Positions 32,347 to 46,126 of a stretch of DNA of 64,000 nt are shown one piece after another. Position 1 is the first letter of the stretch. Each line of letters opens with the position of its first letter. Origin of the DNA: Rhexocercosporidium sp. MPI-PUGE-AT-0058 (taxonomy: Eukaryota; Ascomycota; Leotiomycetes; Helotiales). The position numbers and the translations under genes are program-made. The stretch is from assembly GCA_020746875.1 (NCBI GenBank), contig JAGTJL010000038.1, positions 124,001-188,000 on the forward strand. Direction: 5' to 3'. The notes beneath the pieces were generated by a model. That model was not told the DNA's origin. It did not search any database and saw nothing but the letters and a program-made list of their open reading frames with translations.

Positions 32347-33470
32347 TTAAAAGGGAAGGCAGCCATAATTAGCTGCTCGGCATGACGAGGGCTGTGAAAC
32401 TTTCATTATTTTGCAGAGTATGTCCGACGATAGCTTAAAAAGGCTCTCCAGTCGGCTCGATTCGGTGATCGTGACATTGTGAAAGCTAATAAAGCGTATA
32501 GATCTCTTATTAATTTCTAGGTAGTCCTCTAGAGCATTGTATTTTATCGCTATATAGTATATATTAAGCTGATAAATATCTAGTACGTAATAGGACAGTA
32601 GCTTTAAGGGAGAACTCGAATAATTCAGGCGCAGGACTCGAACAAACTATAGTAACTTTCCGAGAGATTTTAATAAAGTACTTAAGTCGGGTACCTCTTA
32701 TACATAGTAGTTCGGAAGATTGAACCACAATAAGCTAATAGTAGTAATCGCAGCGCTTTTATTTCTAGAACTTTAGATAGTATTAAATATGACTCGTAAA
32801 TAGTATTTATAAGAGTCTTCTATTATAATTATGCCCGCGGTGAAAAGTAATAGTGACGAGTAGTCTTCTATTGCATCGCAGAATGACAAGCTTACTTCCG
32901 TCAGTCGAGGAAGTGTTCTAAAGCTTAAGGATAAAATTGAGAGGTTAATGCCGTTATTCATAATGCTAGGCTGCTTCTCGCATATATCGTATAAGCTTTT
33001 GTAAATAACTATATAAAGGGTATTTATCCGCCCCGCCGCCCCACCGCCCCCGTCGGATATCTCTTTCGCTATATCTACATAGCTGTTACGAGTCAAGAAA
33101 TCGTACTTAAAGCAATTGAAATCTAGAATTTCTTTAGGAGATAGGAGTTACGTTAGCGTAATTTTTATGGATTATTTAAGGGAGTGATTATTACTAGCCT
33201 TTAGCAGTTCTAGGACGACGTAAGTAAGAGTGACGATATAATAAAGAGCGTCTGTGTTTATAAGCTTTTTGAGGTTATTAAACCCGTCGGCCGAGAACGG
33301 AATCTCGATATAACGGAAGAGGAATAGCATATATACTTCTCTTACACTTTTGTAAGTACGAGATAAATATTTGACGTCCTAGAGTAAGAGAAAGTCAATA
33401 ATAATACAAGAGATCTGTAGCGACACTAGCCAAGAGAGCGGTGTAAGAGGTATATGGTAGTACTTTAGCT
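32347..33470 (-). pseudogene. F-box-type protein relic, RIP-mutated
   Basis: F-box proteins are substrate adaptors of SCF ubiquitin ligases. The minus frame from about 33,450 reads LQISCIIIDFLLL-stop-DV then KYLSRTYKSVREVYMLFLFR, matching the fungal F-box pattern 'ILSFLxLxDLKNLSRTCKxLRE'. It continues IEIPFSADGFNNLKKL, TLTYVVLELLKAS, SYVDIAKEISDGG, LSFRTLPRLTEVSLSFCDAI (33,000-32,870) and LRVIFNTI. After a frame change near 32,600 it gives NALEDYLEINKRS, IRFISFHNVTITESSRLESL (32,490-32,440) and ends CRAANYGCLPF, TAA at 32,347. Nonsense codons are TAA/TAG at Gln-like positions plus one shift. Family assignment rests on overall pattern and the F-box, not on a search. Confidence 0.65.
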
Positions 33471-36304
33471 GAGGCTATCGAGAGCTAATAGGTCTAATAC
33501 GAAGGAAACAAGAAGATGAAGAAGGAAAGAGGGAGTGGAGGGAGTGTGAGTTCATATATATAGGCTCCTCCGAAACCCCTCCGGTACTGGTCCGACTCGG
33601 CATGACTTGGTTACCTCTAAACCCCTGGATTCCCTGACTCGCTGAGAAGCTCCTAAGTGCACCTATCGTCACAAGATCTCTATTAGCAGAGTTTCGAAGT
33701 TATTGCTTTTCGAAGCGTTAATAATCATTCTGATTTCTCGCTCCGAATCAGTGCTTCTAGCTCAAGATAAAGGATATTAAATAAAGTTGTATTGATTAAG
33801 AAACTAAATTATAAAAGGGTTTATATTAAGACAATATCTCCTTACTTAGCTCTATTGCTAGTACTAATCCAACTTATTAAGATAATCTTTAGGCTGCCGA
33901 GGACTGACAGGGTTTATTTTAACTAAAGGGAGCTTAGTGTATCGTTAATCCGGCTAGGGGCGCTTTACTTACTGTGTCGTCTTTTTATAGTCTTGAGAAT
34001 GTAATGCTTGTCACCTTAATATTATGAGAACACTCGTGCTCGATTACTGTCGAAGATATCAGAATCTGACGTACTTCTAGTATTATATGTGTTATATAGT
34101 TAAAACGATAGATGATTATAAGTGGGGTAATAGCTCATCACCCTCTTCTTATTAATAGTTACGACTTTAGTAATTCTCATACTTTTACTTAGGACGTAAG
34201 ACTATTTAGTCATCGAGGGCTTTCCTTTAAGATAATGATTCTCGTCTGGAGTAGTAAATCTAAATGTGGCTCCGTTTAAAGAGGGCCGGTTTAGGCTCTT
34301 CCGTGTAACAATTAGAGCTAACGACTTGAAATATACGACCGAATAAAATTAAAGTTGACTAGATATTTTATTCGATATTTATTAAAACGACTGAATACTT
34401 ATAGATAATATAAACGTTAAAATCATCGATTAAGAGGGAAGAAGAAGAAAAAGAGAAAATAAAGGGATTAATAAGAAAGAGAAAACATTAGTTAATAAAG
34501 CTTTTAAATTAAGGGAATTTGATAGTATCGAAGTAGTAATGCTTATTTATAAGCGTGGCTAATATACGACCTATAGATTTAGAGGTTATATATTACGATA
34601 GTCATTTTTCGCGGAGATAATAAGTAAAGCAATAGCTTGCTTAAGCTATACGGTAATATAAATATATATTAATAAACTATTTATTCGCCCCCGAAGAATT
34701 TTCTACTAGAAGACATTAAGAAGCGCCGTATTAAAAAAAAAATTAAGAATAAGAAAATTATTATAAATAAAGAACTAGGAAGGTGACTGGATAATATTCG
34801 AATGGACGGAAGATTAAGAATTAACTAAAAAGGAGACTATAAGTAGTAAACATTTATAAATAAAATTTTAACCGCTTTCTCGGATCGAATGTTTTCTTAA
34901 TTAAAGCTTGATCGGGAGGACCGGGATAAGACTAAGGGATATGTCAAAAGGGAGATAGGTGAAGGGTATATTAGAATCTGCACTTTTTGTGAAGGCAAGA
35001 TTCAGTGGGCTGAGGAATGGCGGGAGTGCTTAGAGGGCCTATGTCGTCGTTGGCTTCAAACGATTGAGCCAAAGGACGACTATTTGAAAAATTTAAATGA
35101 TTTCGGCAAGTAGAATCAGGATCGTCTGACGAAGGAAGAGGAGAAATGGATGAAGTCATAGGACATAATTAATTGAATGCTATTAAATGAAGTACTAGGA
35201 GAAGGGGTTCGGCTTGATGATAGGACAATATGTATTAAGTCAAACACAATAAAAACAAAAGAAAGTCTTTTATAAGCTACTCTTAAGGGCACACCTTTAT
35301 ATTTAAAGCTTGGATTTGGGTTAGTAGCAGAAGCAAGTGTTAATCTAAAGGAACTTGGGGGGAAGGAATATATGTTCAAAGTATTATAATTTGGAATCCT
35401 TTTGAGTCATAACGAGAGGATGTCGTTGAAGGGGTTTAGGCGGGTCGACCGAATGGAGTGGTATTAGATGCATGATGATGGGGGAAAGTTGGGTCAGATG
35501 TAGATTTCTTTACATATGTTAATTACATCCAGATCCTAACGTAATTAATCAATGCTTTATTCTAAAGTCCTGTCGTGGCGCAATTTAATCGTTTCCGTGA
35601 CTGGAGACTCGAATTAGTTCCTCTTAATATGGTCCTCCCACACTTAGATCTCCTTTCACACCGATATTAATAGGAGATCGTATATAACCCTTTTGCGCCG
35701 TCTTAAAGAACATTATCGTCCTTCTTAGGTTCGAGTTTTATCTTTATTCATAAGTATAATGTGTGACTACATATAAGTCGAGATTCGGTGGGGCCATCGA
35801 CGTTATATAGTTAGAGCATAGTATATTAATTACGAGACGACACATCGGCGGTATCCACCAGCCGTAGTCGCTGTCGAGTTTAAGTAGGTTATTTAAATTT
35901 TTTTTAAAAAAAGCCACTGACTTTTATATACTAAAGATCTTTACAGACTAGATAAACGATGTGGTGGGTTCCTACCCCAGAGAATCTCCGCTCTCTACGT
36001 CGCCAGAAATTCCAGGACTTACTAACCCCATCATCCCATTCACAAGCCTGTTTGACTTGCTAATTGTTTCTTGCTGTAGGAGACTGTCGGGCCCAGTAAT
36101 AGAACCGTAATGGATGAACGGCTAGACCCAGACCTAGGCTAAGAGGGCTTTTCATAGAATGTGGAAGTAATTACGGGAGGGTTTATCACGGGCTGCTTTC
36201 CGTCATTCAATGGCAGAAGGTGGATATGGAAGAGGGTGGACGGCGCCGTATCCGAGGATGGGAAATTTAATTTAAGTGTAGAGGCAATGTCATATGCACG
36301 CTTA
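33471..36304. other. No firm gene; moderately AT-rich
   Basis: The F-box gene's upstream region, then decayed sequence. A GC-balanced island at 34,930-35,800 holds minus frames 35,159-34,971 (MTSSISPLPSSDDPDSTCRN..., Ser/Pro-rich, ends HKKCRF) and 35,379-35,116; they overlap in different frames and match no family I know. A hexa-A/T palindrome lies near 35,898. Confidence 0.3.
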
Positions 36305-37115
36305 TCTATTTTATTTGTATAGAATCGGACCCGTAATATAAAGAGGCAGAAGCTTTTACGGCATTAATAGAATTAGTCTTACTTATATTTTTAATTACGC
36401 CGGCGTTTTACTTCTTTTTATAAATAACTTTTTTTATATATACGCTTCTTTTTTTAAACTTTTTTAAAAGCTAAAACTTAATCTTTTAAATATATTTTCT
36501 TTAAACTTTTATAAAGTTTTATTTATTATGAATTTTATTTAATAAATTACTTTCTTTATTTTATAAAAAAGTAATATAAAAAGTAAAAAAAAATTAATTT
36601 TTTATTAAGTAATTATATTTAATAAAGCTAAACTTGGGAATAATACTTATTTCGGCGGTATTACTTATAATATTTTTTTATAAAGTTATAAGGTTTATAA
36701 ATCTCTTTTATATAATTAAAAGCGAAAATGAATTTAATAGCGAATTATCTTAAAATACTCGCGGTAATAATAATAAAGAATTTTCTTATACTTATAAATA
36801 GCTTATTTATATTCGTAAAAAGAAAAGCAAAGTTATAATTTAAATTAAAAGTAATTTAAATATATTCGATTATATAATAAATAATATAATTTTTTTATTC
36901 TTAATATTAATATTAATCTTACGGCTTTAAATATATTTACTAAAGAATAAATCGCTTAAAAGTAGCGCGAGCTCGAAAAGTATATGCGCTTATTAATTAA
37001 GTTTAAAATTAAGAATATTTATACGAAGACGTAACTCGCTTATTATAAGAATAATCTTATTAGATTTCGCCGCTTTTAAGTAATCTTTATTACTTATATA
37101 AATATAATAATATAA
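36305..37115 (+). repeat. Repeat B, copy 1
   Basis: Begins near ATTTGTATAGAATCGG and contains ATTACGCCGGCGTTTTAC at about 36,396. The same roughly 800-bp sequence recurs in the same orientation at 56,335-57,135, and its first 210 bp recur inverted at 58,625-58,835. Differences are mainly C/T and G/A. Probably the end of an LTR element, but neither TG...CA ends nor a target duplication were found. Confidence 0.7.
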
Positions 37116-40100
37116 AGGCTATAATAAATAAAGAATGAAGCACGGCGCAAAGCACTAAGTAAAGAGTTTAATAACTTTAAAAAGTTAAGATTTAAAGTAG
37201 AAAGGTATTTAATTCTTTTAATTTTATATAAAAGAAAAGCTTTTTATATAAACTTTTAAAAGTTATATATTTAATTCCTTAAATAACGCTTTAAGTATTA
37301 TTTCTTAATTAAAATCGCCACTTTATATCCGTCTTTAATTATAATAAATAGCCGCCTTAATTACTTCCGCCCGCTTATAGCTTAACTTATTAAAAAAAAA
37401 GAAGAAAAGAAAAAAGAAAAAGATATTTTTTTAAATAAAAAAAAGATAACGTTAGATTTTTTTATTTTAATATCTTTTCCGGCTTATATTAAAATAAATA
37501 AAAGAAAAAAGCTTAATTAATTAATAATATATACCGACTTATAATTTAAGCTTAAGGGTTCTTTTTATTTCTTTTTATAACTCGGGCTGAAATTACTCTA
37601 GTATTACGCTTGTTTTTCGCCTTAAGAATAAAGAACTTATTTTCGTTTAAGTCTTCCTTTAGAATAAGTAAAACGTAACTAACTTTCTTCGATTTACTTC
37701 TTTATAATTTGTAATTATTACTGTAAAAGACATTTTTTAATAATTAAAGCTTAATAATAAGAATAAGTAAACTTTAAAAAAGTATTATTAATTTTTTAAA
37801 TCTTAAATCGCCGACCTTAAGACTGAGTTTAATTTTTAATTTATTAAAAAATCTTGTAAGTCTACCGGTTAATGCTTTACGAGTCGCGACAGTATCTTTT
37901 ATTATTAATCGATTTATAAGCTTATTATTCTTTATTCTTCGAGCCTTTCTTTACGTCTTATTTTCTAAGTCGATTTCGCTAAAGCTTATAACTTTTAAAA
38001 TTAATTTTATAACTTCTTTTATTATAATTAGTTTTTTAAAAGTAGCGTATTAAATCTCAAAAGCTATAATTCTTAAGCCGAGATTAAAAATTATAATTAC
38101 AGTTTCTTATTTATTCTTATTTACAAAACTAAGGATTCACTTTAAATTTACTTAAAGACTTACGTTAAGCGTTAATATAAATACTCTTTTACTTACAGCG
38201 ACTTATAGTCCGGGATTAAGAGTTAAATTAATTATAACTTTATCCTTTAAATCTTAATTTAAAATATCTTTCGATTTCGATTATCTTAAGAGTTTTTTTA
38301 TTTTAATATTATAACTTACTTTATTTAGCTTTTTTAAAATTATAAAATCAATAATATTATCCGCTTTAATAAGTTCGGTCTCTTTAATTTAAAATACTTA
38401 AGACTTTTTTTATATAATTACTTTTTTCGCTTTTAAATTTAAATATAAGCTTTATATATAATAATATATTAAAAGAATTTATATTTTTAAAAATATACAG
38501 ACAATTCCTTTCCTTTAAAATTAAAAAAGTAGCGGGCTTCTTTAATAATAAAAAAGTTAATTTAAAGTAATCGTATTATAAGGGCATTAAATAGCGGGCT
38601 TAACTTTATTATAAAAACTATAGCTAAAAATAATACGTAAATCTTTAATTTTACTTCGTATCGAGGGACCGGGAAATATTATAATTAAAGGACAAATAAT
38701 ATAAACTTATTTATTAAGAATTTATTCTTTAGATTATATTCGTTTATAACCGCAATATAATTATTAAAGAATATAATAAAACCTATAACGTCCTTTCGTT
38801 CCGTTTTAATAATTAAGCGTAAGATATATTTTTATTTTATTAAAAGCGAAAATAAAAGTATATTATCTTTAAACAATTTAAATAAAAAATCTTTAATTTA
38901 AGCGTATTAAGCGTATTTCGAAATCGCGCTTTTCTTTTTTAAGTTAATAATATAAAAACGCTTATTCGATTTCTTATTAATAATAATATTAATATATAAA
39001 TAAAAAATATAATAACTAAAAATGTATTTAATAAATACTTTATTAACTAAAATAAAATAATAATTAAGAATTCGTAAAGCTATCGACGTAATTCTTAATC
39101 CGGGATTATAAGTAGATTTAATTTCTTAATTGTCTTCGATTTTAGCTTTTATAAAGTTAATTACGTTATAAGCTCCGATTCCGGAGTAAATCGAAACTTT
39201 AAAATAAATAATAAATCTAAGATTATTATTTTTTCGACTTATTAAAGTAATAAAATATAATCCGTAATTTTAACGAAAACATTATTAAAAATATTATAAA
39301 TTATATTATATATAAAAGTAATAAGCGGACTAATCTTATTTATATCTCGGTAATAAAATTAATATATTTTAAACTTCGATTTAAAAAAGCTAATAAGCTT
39401 AACTTTTTAAAAATTAAAAAAGAAAATATATTTAATATTAAGCGAGAAGTTCAAAATAAAGTAATTAGACTCTTCGAGTATATTAAAAGCCTCTTATATT
39501 AAGTATTGCTCTCGAAGGTCTTTAGTTTATCCCAGATTTAAAGCTTATATTAAAGACTTTTGCGATTAATTTGAAGTTCGAATAGTTTAATTATATTTTA
39601 TACTTTATATTTCCCCGTTTTTAACCTTTTTAAATATTTCGGTAAAATTAAAATTAAGACGAAAAGTTTCCGAGTCTTTTTTATAATTTTTAAATTATTA
39701 AATATTTTTTTAGACTTTTATAACCTTTAATTTCTTTTATAATATATTATAATAATTTATAAAGTATTAAATATAAAACGTATATATTATTTCTCTTTTT
39801 TCTCTTTTTGATACGTCGATTCGTTTTACAATAAAATACTTTTATAAATCGTAAGTAAACCGCTAATAATAAATTAATTTCGAATAAGTCTTTAAATTTT
39901 AAGATAATTTTAATTAATTCGGGGATTTTATAATAATAGCTTTTAATATTTAGCTTAATATTAAATATATTATATTTTCTTTTAAAAAACCCTAACGGCG
40001 ACCCTTAATCTAGGATTATAAGTTCTTTTAATAATACTTCTAGCTAGTTTTACGATACTTATAATATAAATAAAGTTAAATTTAGCTCTAAGAAGAATAC

Positions 40101-41779
40101 GAAATTTAAAATATAACGTTAAATACGGTTTATTACCACAGTTAATAAATCCTTTTTTATTAGCTTAACTCTTGTCTTAAAAGCATTCTTTTGAAGTCGA
40201 CCTTATTCGGCGTTTATATATTCGATAATAAAATTTTATAATTTCTTAAGAAAATTAAAGATTATATAAATAAGCTACGTATTTAATTATTCCGGAAAGG
40301 ATTTAGTTAACGAACCGTAGCTAATAATATTAAGCGAAGCTAAGTTAAGGCGTTAGTTTATAAAAATAATTAAAATTAGCTTTTTATAACTTCTTTTAAA
40401 AGTTTAATTAACGCGAAGACTTAAGTTTTCTTTTATTAATTAAATTTTAGTAAAAGATTTAAAATCGCAGGCTCTTCGACTTTTAAATTAAAATCATTTA
40501 TTAAAAAAGCTTTAATTAACTTAAAGGGCTCAAAAAATTAATTAAAAGTTTAAAAAAAGAGATTATAAAAATTATAAAAAGTAAGGCTAAGTTTATAACT
40601 TTATTAACTTTTAATTTAAGATTAAGAGTCGCAATTAATTATTTAATTACTTTAAGAGCTTTAATTCTTAATTTAAGATTCAGAATCAGAGACGCTAAAC
40701 TAATTACTTAAGAAGCGGCGACTTTTAATCCGGAATTAATAATTATAATTAATTATTTTATTTTTTTAAAAATAACTTCGTACTTTTTAATTATGAAAAT
40801 ATATGTTTCGCTTTTATTTAAAAAATTTCTTAATAATATAATTTCGGTTTTAAAATCTTTGAATTCGTTGTTATTTGACTTTCTGTTTAAGTCTTCGAAA
40901 CTAATTTAAGAATCAGGATTTAATAGAAATAAGATTTAGTCTCGTTAATAAAATCGTTTTAATTAATTTATTAAAAAATTACTTTATAAAAGAACTTTAT
41001 TAAGTTTATAAAAAGAGTAATAACCTTTTTTATTATTTATAATTAAAATTTATATAATATTTAAGCTCACTTTCTTAAATATTCTTATAAATTATATAAA
41101 ATATAAAAGATTTTCTTCTCTTCTTGCCTTCCGTTTTTAATAACTTACGCATCTTTTATAAAAAACCTTATAATCTTTAAATAAACCTTATTAAAAAATG
41201 CACTATTTATTATAAGCTTTATTAAGTATATATTATTAGCTCTTTTATATAAATTATAATTATAAACGAAATATTAAAAAGCTTTATTTTTAAAGTATTT
41301 AAAATCATTTAATTCAATTATAACTGAGCGCTTAAAGTTTATTAAAAAGCAGGCGATTTCTTTTAAGTCGTTAAAATAAGTATTGTTAAGAATTCGCTCT
41401 TAAGAATTATAATCCGGGCTTATTAGTCGCTTCAGTATTATTTTAAATATTATAATTACTTTTAATTTAATTATAATTTATTTATTAATATCTTGCTTTT
41501 ATTATTTTATAATATTTAAAGGATATTCTCTTCCTTATTTAAATAATTCATTCGCTGTCGTATTTTTATTTTTAAAGATATATTTACTTTAAAGTTTATT
41601 AATCGCATTTAAGTAATTTAATTTATTAATAGCGCTTGAAGTAAATCGCTTATTATATTATTGAGTTATTTTATAAAAACTTTAATATTAGTTTTAAGAA
41701 TAAAATATACTTTATAAAGCTTATTTTATATTTTCTTTATTACTTTATTACTTTAAAAGCCATTTAGCACTCCTTCTTT

Positions 41780-44470
41780 ATAGTATTATATTAACTCTCG
41801 GCTTTCGTTCATAGTCTATTCTCGAATCGCGTAGGATGCCTTTTCTTATCTTTATTTAGTTATTAAAAAACCGCTTTTTAATTTATTTTATTAACATCCG
41901 TTATTAAGATAATTTTGCCTCTTTTAGGCCCGTAATTAATCTTAATTAAAGTAAGTGTATTAAGAAGCGCATTTTTTAAGAGTTATATAATTTTCTTTTA
42001 AGATTTTAATTAAGCGAGTTTAACTTCTTTTTTTATTATAACGTAAATTAATACCGCAATAATAAAAAAGTTTTTAATTTAAAAATAATAATATATTATA
42101 ATTTTAATAAACGCCTTTACTTTAATTACGCTTTTATATTACTTTTATTTATAAATTTTCGAAATTTTCAATATTTTTAAATATTATCTTTTATTATTTA
42201 TAACGTATTTTGTAATTTTTAACTCGATTAAGTAATATTAAAACTTCGGTCCGATAATTGCCCTTACTCTCTCGAAGCGCACTAATACTTTATTTAAGTT
42301 TTAAATATATTCTATAATAAATCTCCGGATTCTTAATAGCATTTCTTTATTATTATAAAACGACGTAAAACCTTAATTCTTATATTATTTATATAAAATA
42401 AAACTATATAAGGAATATAATCTAAAAGAATCTTAAAAATTACTTATATAAATTAAGCGATTGAATTAATTACTTTTTAAAAAAGTCTTGTTATCTGGAG
42501 TAAGTTAATTAAAATATAAATCGCTATTATATTCTTTAATCGAGCGTATAATAAGAATTAATTATATTTTAAGAAGAAGTCTATTAATAATATTATAATT
42601 AATCCAGTAAATTTAGTTAAGAATTAATTAATATTTAATAAAACATTCGCGTCTTATATTATAATTTTATTTATTTTTATTATGGCCGTAATAAGTCGAT
42701 ATAATTCTTTTTCTTTTTTAATTATAAAAAACTATTTATTTTTATATAATTTATAATATTATTTTAAAATTCTTTATTTCAGGCTCTCTTTTAATATTAA
42801 AATAACCTTATCTTATAAAACTTTTAATATAAAAAAAGACTTTTCTTACTACGCTTTATACGGTATTGTTTTAATTTCTAAAAATAATAAAACTTCCTTT
42901 TTAATTCCTTTTAAGTAAGTCTAATCGAAAGCTAATGCCGCTTTTTAATTTAAAAGCGTTTTATAAAAAAAATTCTCGTTTTTATTCTGAAATCTATCTT
43001 TTAATAATTAATGATTTAAATTATTCTTTCGTTAACTTATTTTTTATTGCCAGCTTAAAAAACCTTTTAATAATAAAATCGTTAAATTTGCCTCCCGAGC
43101 GGAATAGCCTTACTTTTCCGTCTTTTTCAAACTAATTATTAACTCCTTTAAATATATTCCTATTTATTTTCTTTAAATTAATTAGCTTTATTTTATCGGC
43201 TTTCCTTTTATATAATATATAAATTTTTACCGGCTTTAATAATAAAACTTTAAATAAATAATTATCGAATATAAAAAAAAAGTCTTTTTATTTGTATTTA
43301 ATTAAAATATAAAAATCTCCAGTTTTAATTAATAATTAATTTTTAATCCGAGATTAAAAATCTTATATTCTTTTCCCTTTATCCTTACTTTTTTTTTTAA
43401 TAATAACCGAAAATCTAAAACGCTTATAAAATCTCTTAAAATCTTACTTTTAATTAAGGGTACAGCTAAAATATTATACAGAAATAGCTAAATCACCATA
43501 CGTTAAGGTTTTTCCAGGCACGCCGGGCGCATTTATTAACCGTTCTTTAAGCTCCTTTCAAGCTTTACTCCTTTAGTTTTAAGTATATTAATTCCGCAGA
43601 CTTTTATAATATAAAATAGCCTGTCGTCGACTGCACTTATTATATAAAAGCTTTAGTAAAAATATTAAGATTAATATAAGCCTAAAACGTAAAAAGAAAG
43701 AGGGTATATATATAATATATTATTAATTTATTAATTAAATAATATATTAAATGCTATTAAAGCTTTTATAATTATAATTTAAAGGGATATAATTAAAAGA
43801 ATTAAGATATATACTTAAAATGCCGACTTTAAAAAGGATTATAAAAATGAATTAATATAATTACGTAAGATGTATATATTACACTTAGCCTTTAATATAA
43901 ATTAATATAATAAGACGCGGGCGATAAATATACCCTCCGGATTCTTAAAAATTCCTTAGCGTATAGTAATTTAGCTATTTCCGTATAATGCTTTAGCTAT
44001 ACCCTTAATTAATAATCCTTTAAATTTAAATTATTTAAGCTCTTTTAAAAACCAGCATTTTTTTTAATACGTATATTAAATAAACGTTTTCCGTTTTGTC
44101 TTTATACTCCGCTTTATCTTTAGCAATTATAACTTTCTTAATTATTATTTTCTTTATATTTAAAAAAATTACTTATATAATTTTATTCCTAAAGTAATCG
44201 AAACTCGTACGACTTTTTAAACTAAATAGTATACTTAATAAGATATCTTAATTTACGTTATTAATAATTATAAAATTAATATAATTTTTAATTCTTTTAA
44301 TATTTATTATTATGTTTTAAAAATAACCTGCGAATATAAATTTATTTTTAATAATAATAATAAACGTTAGAGTTTTATAATTTAAGATTAAAAGTCTTAC
44401 TTCCTCCGCTATAACTCGATTTATTATATTAACCTCTGATCCGCAGTCGATCGTAGCCCTGCTTTTGATT
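41780..44470 (-). pseudogene. Gypsy pol polyprotein relic: protease, RT, RNase H
   Basis: Protease: ATIDCGSEVNIINRVIAEE (44,452-44,400), the 'AxIDxGAExNxIS' pattern of fungal gypsy proteases. RT: KELYRLITAIIKINKIII (about 42,705), INLLQITRLF, and YINNIRIK (42,395-42,371) where the family has FLDDIGVK; both catalytic aspartates have become Asn, each a G-to-A change. RNase H: KIILITDVNKIN (41,919-41,887), where the first Asp survives, then ESNYNTIKKEC-like sequence. Stops throughout, mostly TAA/TAG at Gln/Trp positions. The polyprotein is split by the MITE at 43.5-44.0 kb. Confidence 0.75.
43457..44005. mobile_element. MITE family A, copy 1 (549 bp)
   Basis: TA-flanked on both sides (43,455-43,456 and 44,006-44,007). 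The left TIR starts AGGGTACAGCTAAAATATTA, the right ends TAGCTATACCCT. The TIR consists of two tandem half-sites of about 22 bp (AGCTAAA..AYTATACGGAAAT and AGCTAAATCACCATACGCTAA). The subterminal GGCACGCCGGGCGCATTTATTAA is on the left here and on the right in copies 2 and 3, so this copy is inverted relative to them. No coding capacity. Confidence 0.85.
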
Positions 44471-45897
44471 TATTTTATTATTATAATTTATAATTTCGGT
44501 ATTTATATAATTATTTTTAAGCAATTATAAATAACTTCAGTTCGTTTAGCGATCGCGTTAATCAAAACCTTTTCCTTTTTAAAAGACTTTTTAAATAATT
44601 TTATAAGATTCATTATCTTAATAAAAAGATTATTTAATCCTGAGTTCGATTAAGACGCCTTTTCGCTATTTATAAATATAACCTCGACCTTGTATTTTCT
44701 TTCGATAAAGATAATTAGGATTTAACGGTTTATTATTTAATTTTAACGCGATTATAATTTATATAAGTCTTTTAACTTAAAGTTTAAAATTTAATTTATA
44801 ATATTCTTTATTACTTACTTTTAAGCTGCGACCGAAATATATTAATTCATTTATTTTTCTTTTTTTATTTAAAAAACTCCGGCTGACTTTTTTCTTTTAA
44901 TTAAACGTTTAATTATAATTTTAACTTTAAAGTTAATAAGATTATCTTTTATTTTATTATTTTTATTAATTTTACTAATTCTTTTTATTTCTTTATTCAC
45001 TTTATTTAAAAGTATTTTATAATCTTGTTTTCTTACTGAAAGTATAAAGCGTAATTTCCTTATACTTATTAATTTCTTTTTAACTCCGGCCGTATTAATT
45101 AATATTAAACAGCCTTCGAGATTAACTTACTTTCTTTTTTATATAATATTTACGTTAAGAAGATTACTTAACCGATTCTCTGAAGCCGAATCTACTTCTT
45201 CCGGTCGTTTTTTAATAATATAAATTAAGCGATTAAATTTACGTACTTTTTTAAGTTCTTATTATATTTTATATTATTAATTTTTTATTAAATCGCTACG
45301 ACTTAAGATTATCTTAACTTGTTTTTAAATTAATTAAGTATTTTCTTTATATAATTTAATATAAATTTTTTATACTTATTAATATAATAAACGTTATTAT
45401 TAATAAAGTAATAAAAGAAAAAATATTAATTTCTGAATTTATATAATAGGCTTTCGAACTAGTTATTATAAAAGTTACATACTTTATTCCCGTACCTTAC
45501 CGTATTAATACTAACACTTCCACCTAAATCTATTATTCCGCTTTTATTATTTTACTAAGAATACTCCGGACTAATATATTCATATTAAATATATTAAAAT
45601 AAGATTCGACTTTTAAGATTAAATTCTAAAACATAAAGCTTCGCATTAAAAGTTAATTTAACTTAAAATAAATAAGGTTTATTTTTAAATTAATTATTTT
45701 TATAATTAAAGCTTTTATCTCATTAATATTTTTACGTAGTCGTAAAAGCTTTTAAAAAAGCTATTATTTTATATATAACTACCGAAGAGCTCTTTTAACT
45801 CTTTAAGCAAGTAAATAAGTAATCAATTCTACTTTGTCTTTGATCACGTGTCCTCACCTACTGCGCTTTAGGGTTCTAATTGGCTTGCCTATTTTCA

Positions 45898-46126
45898 CAT
45901 TGCTATTATAATAATGCAAAAGAAGGTAATTAATAGAATAAAAGTATATAATTAAGATGCGGAGTTTAAGTTAAATGACTTTAATGAATTAATATAAGAG
46001 CCAATTATGTATTATACACAACTTTCCATATAACTTTTAGTAGTAATAAATGCACTTTTCATTTTTGGCTCGCTTGATTAGCGTATATCGATTTAGCTAT
46101 TTCTGTGTATCGATTTAGCTATAGCC
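45898..46126. mobile_element. MITE family B, truncated copy
   Basis: The right terminal repeat (CGATTTAGCTATTTCTGTGT, CGATTTAGCTATAGCC) and about 230 bp of interior match, inverted, the left half of the full copy at 47,311-47,876. The other half is missing. It abuts the gag start of the plus-strand gypsy element. Confidence 0.7.

Larger units (their letters stand above)
37116..45890 (-). mobile_element. Ty3/gypsy retrotransposon relic, minus strand, heavily RIP-mutated
   Basis: On the minus strand the domains appear in gypsy order from high to low coordinates: gag-like lysine-rich sequence (45.4-44.6 kb), aspartic protease (about 44.45 kb), reverse transcriptase (42.9-42.2 kb) and RNase H (42.04-41.78 kb). 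The 37-41.4 kb part should hold the integrase, but I could not place its catalytic residues. A MITE (43,457-44,005) sits between protease and reverse transcriptase. The whole block is almost pure AT. It also carries many copies of an imperfect palindrome described under findings. LTRs were not found, so the limits are approximate. Confidence 0.72.

Noticed and set aside
35570..35625. tRNA-like box A (TGGCGCAATTTA) and box B-like (GACTCGAATTA)
   Set aside because: Two mismatches in box A and four in box B, and no cloverleaf with paired acceptor and T stems. At best a SINE or tRNA remnant.
42935..43135. 66-codon plus-strand frame
   Set aside because: AT-rich, no family pattern, antisense to the minus-strand gypsy polyprotein.
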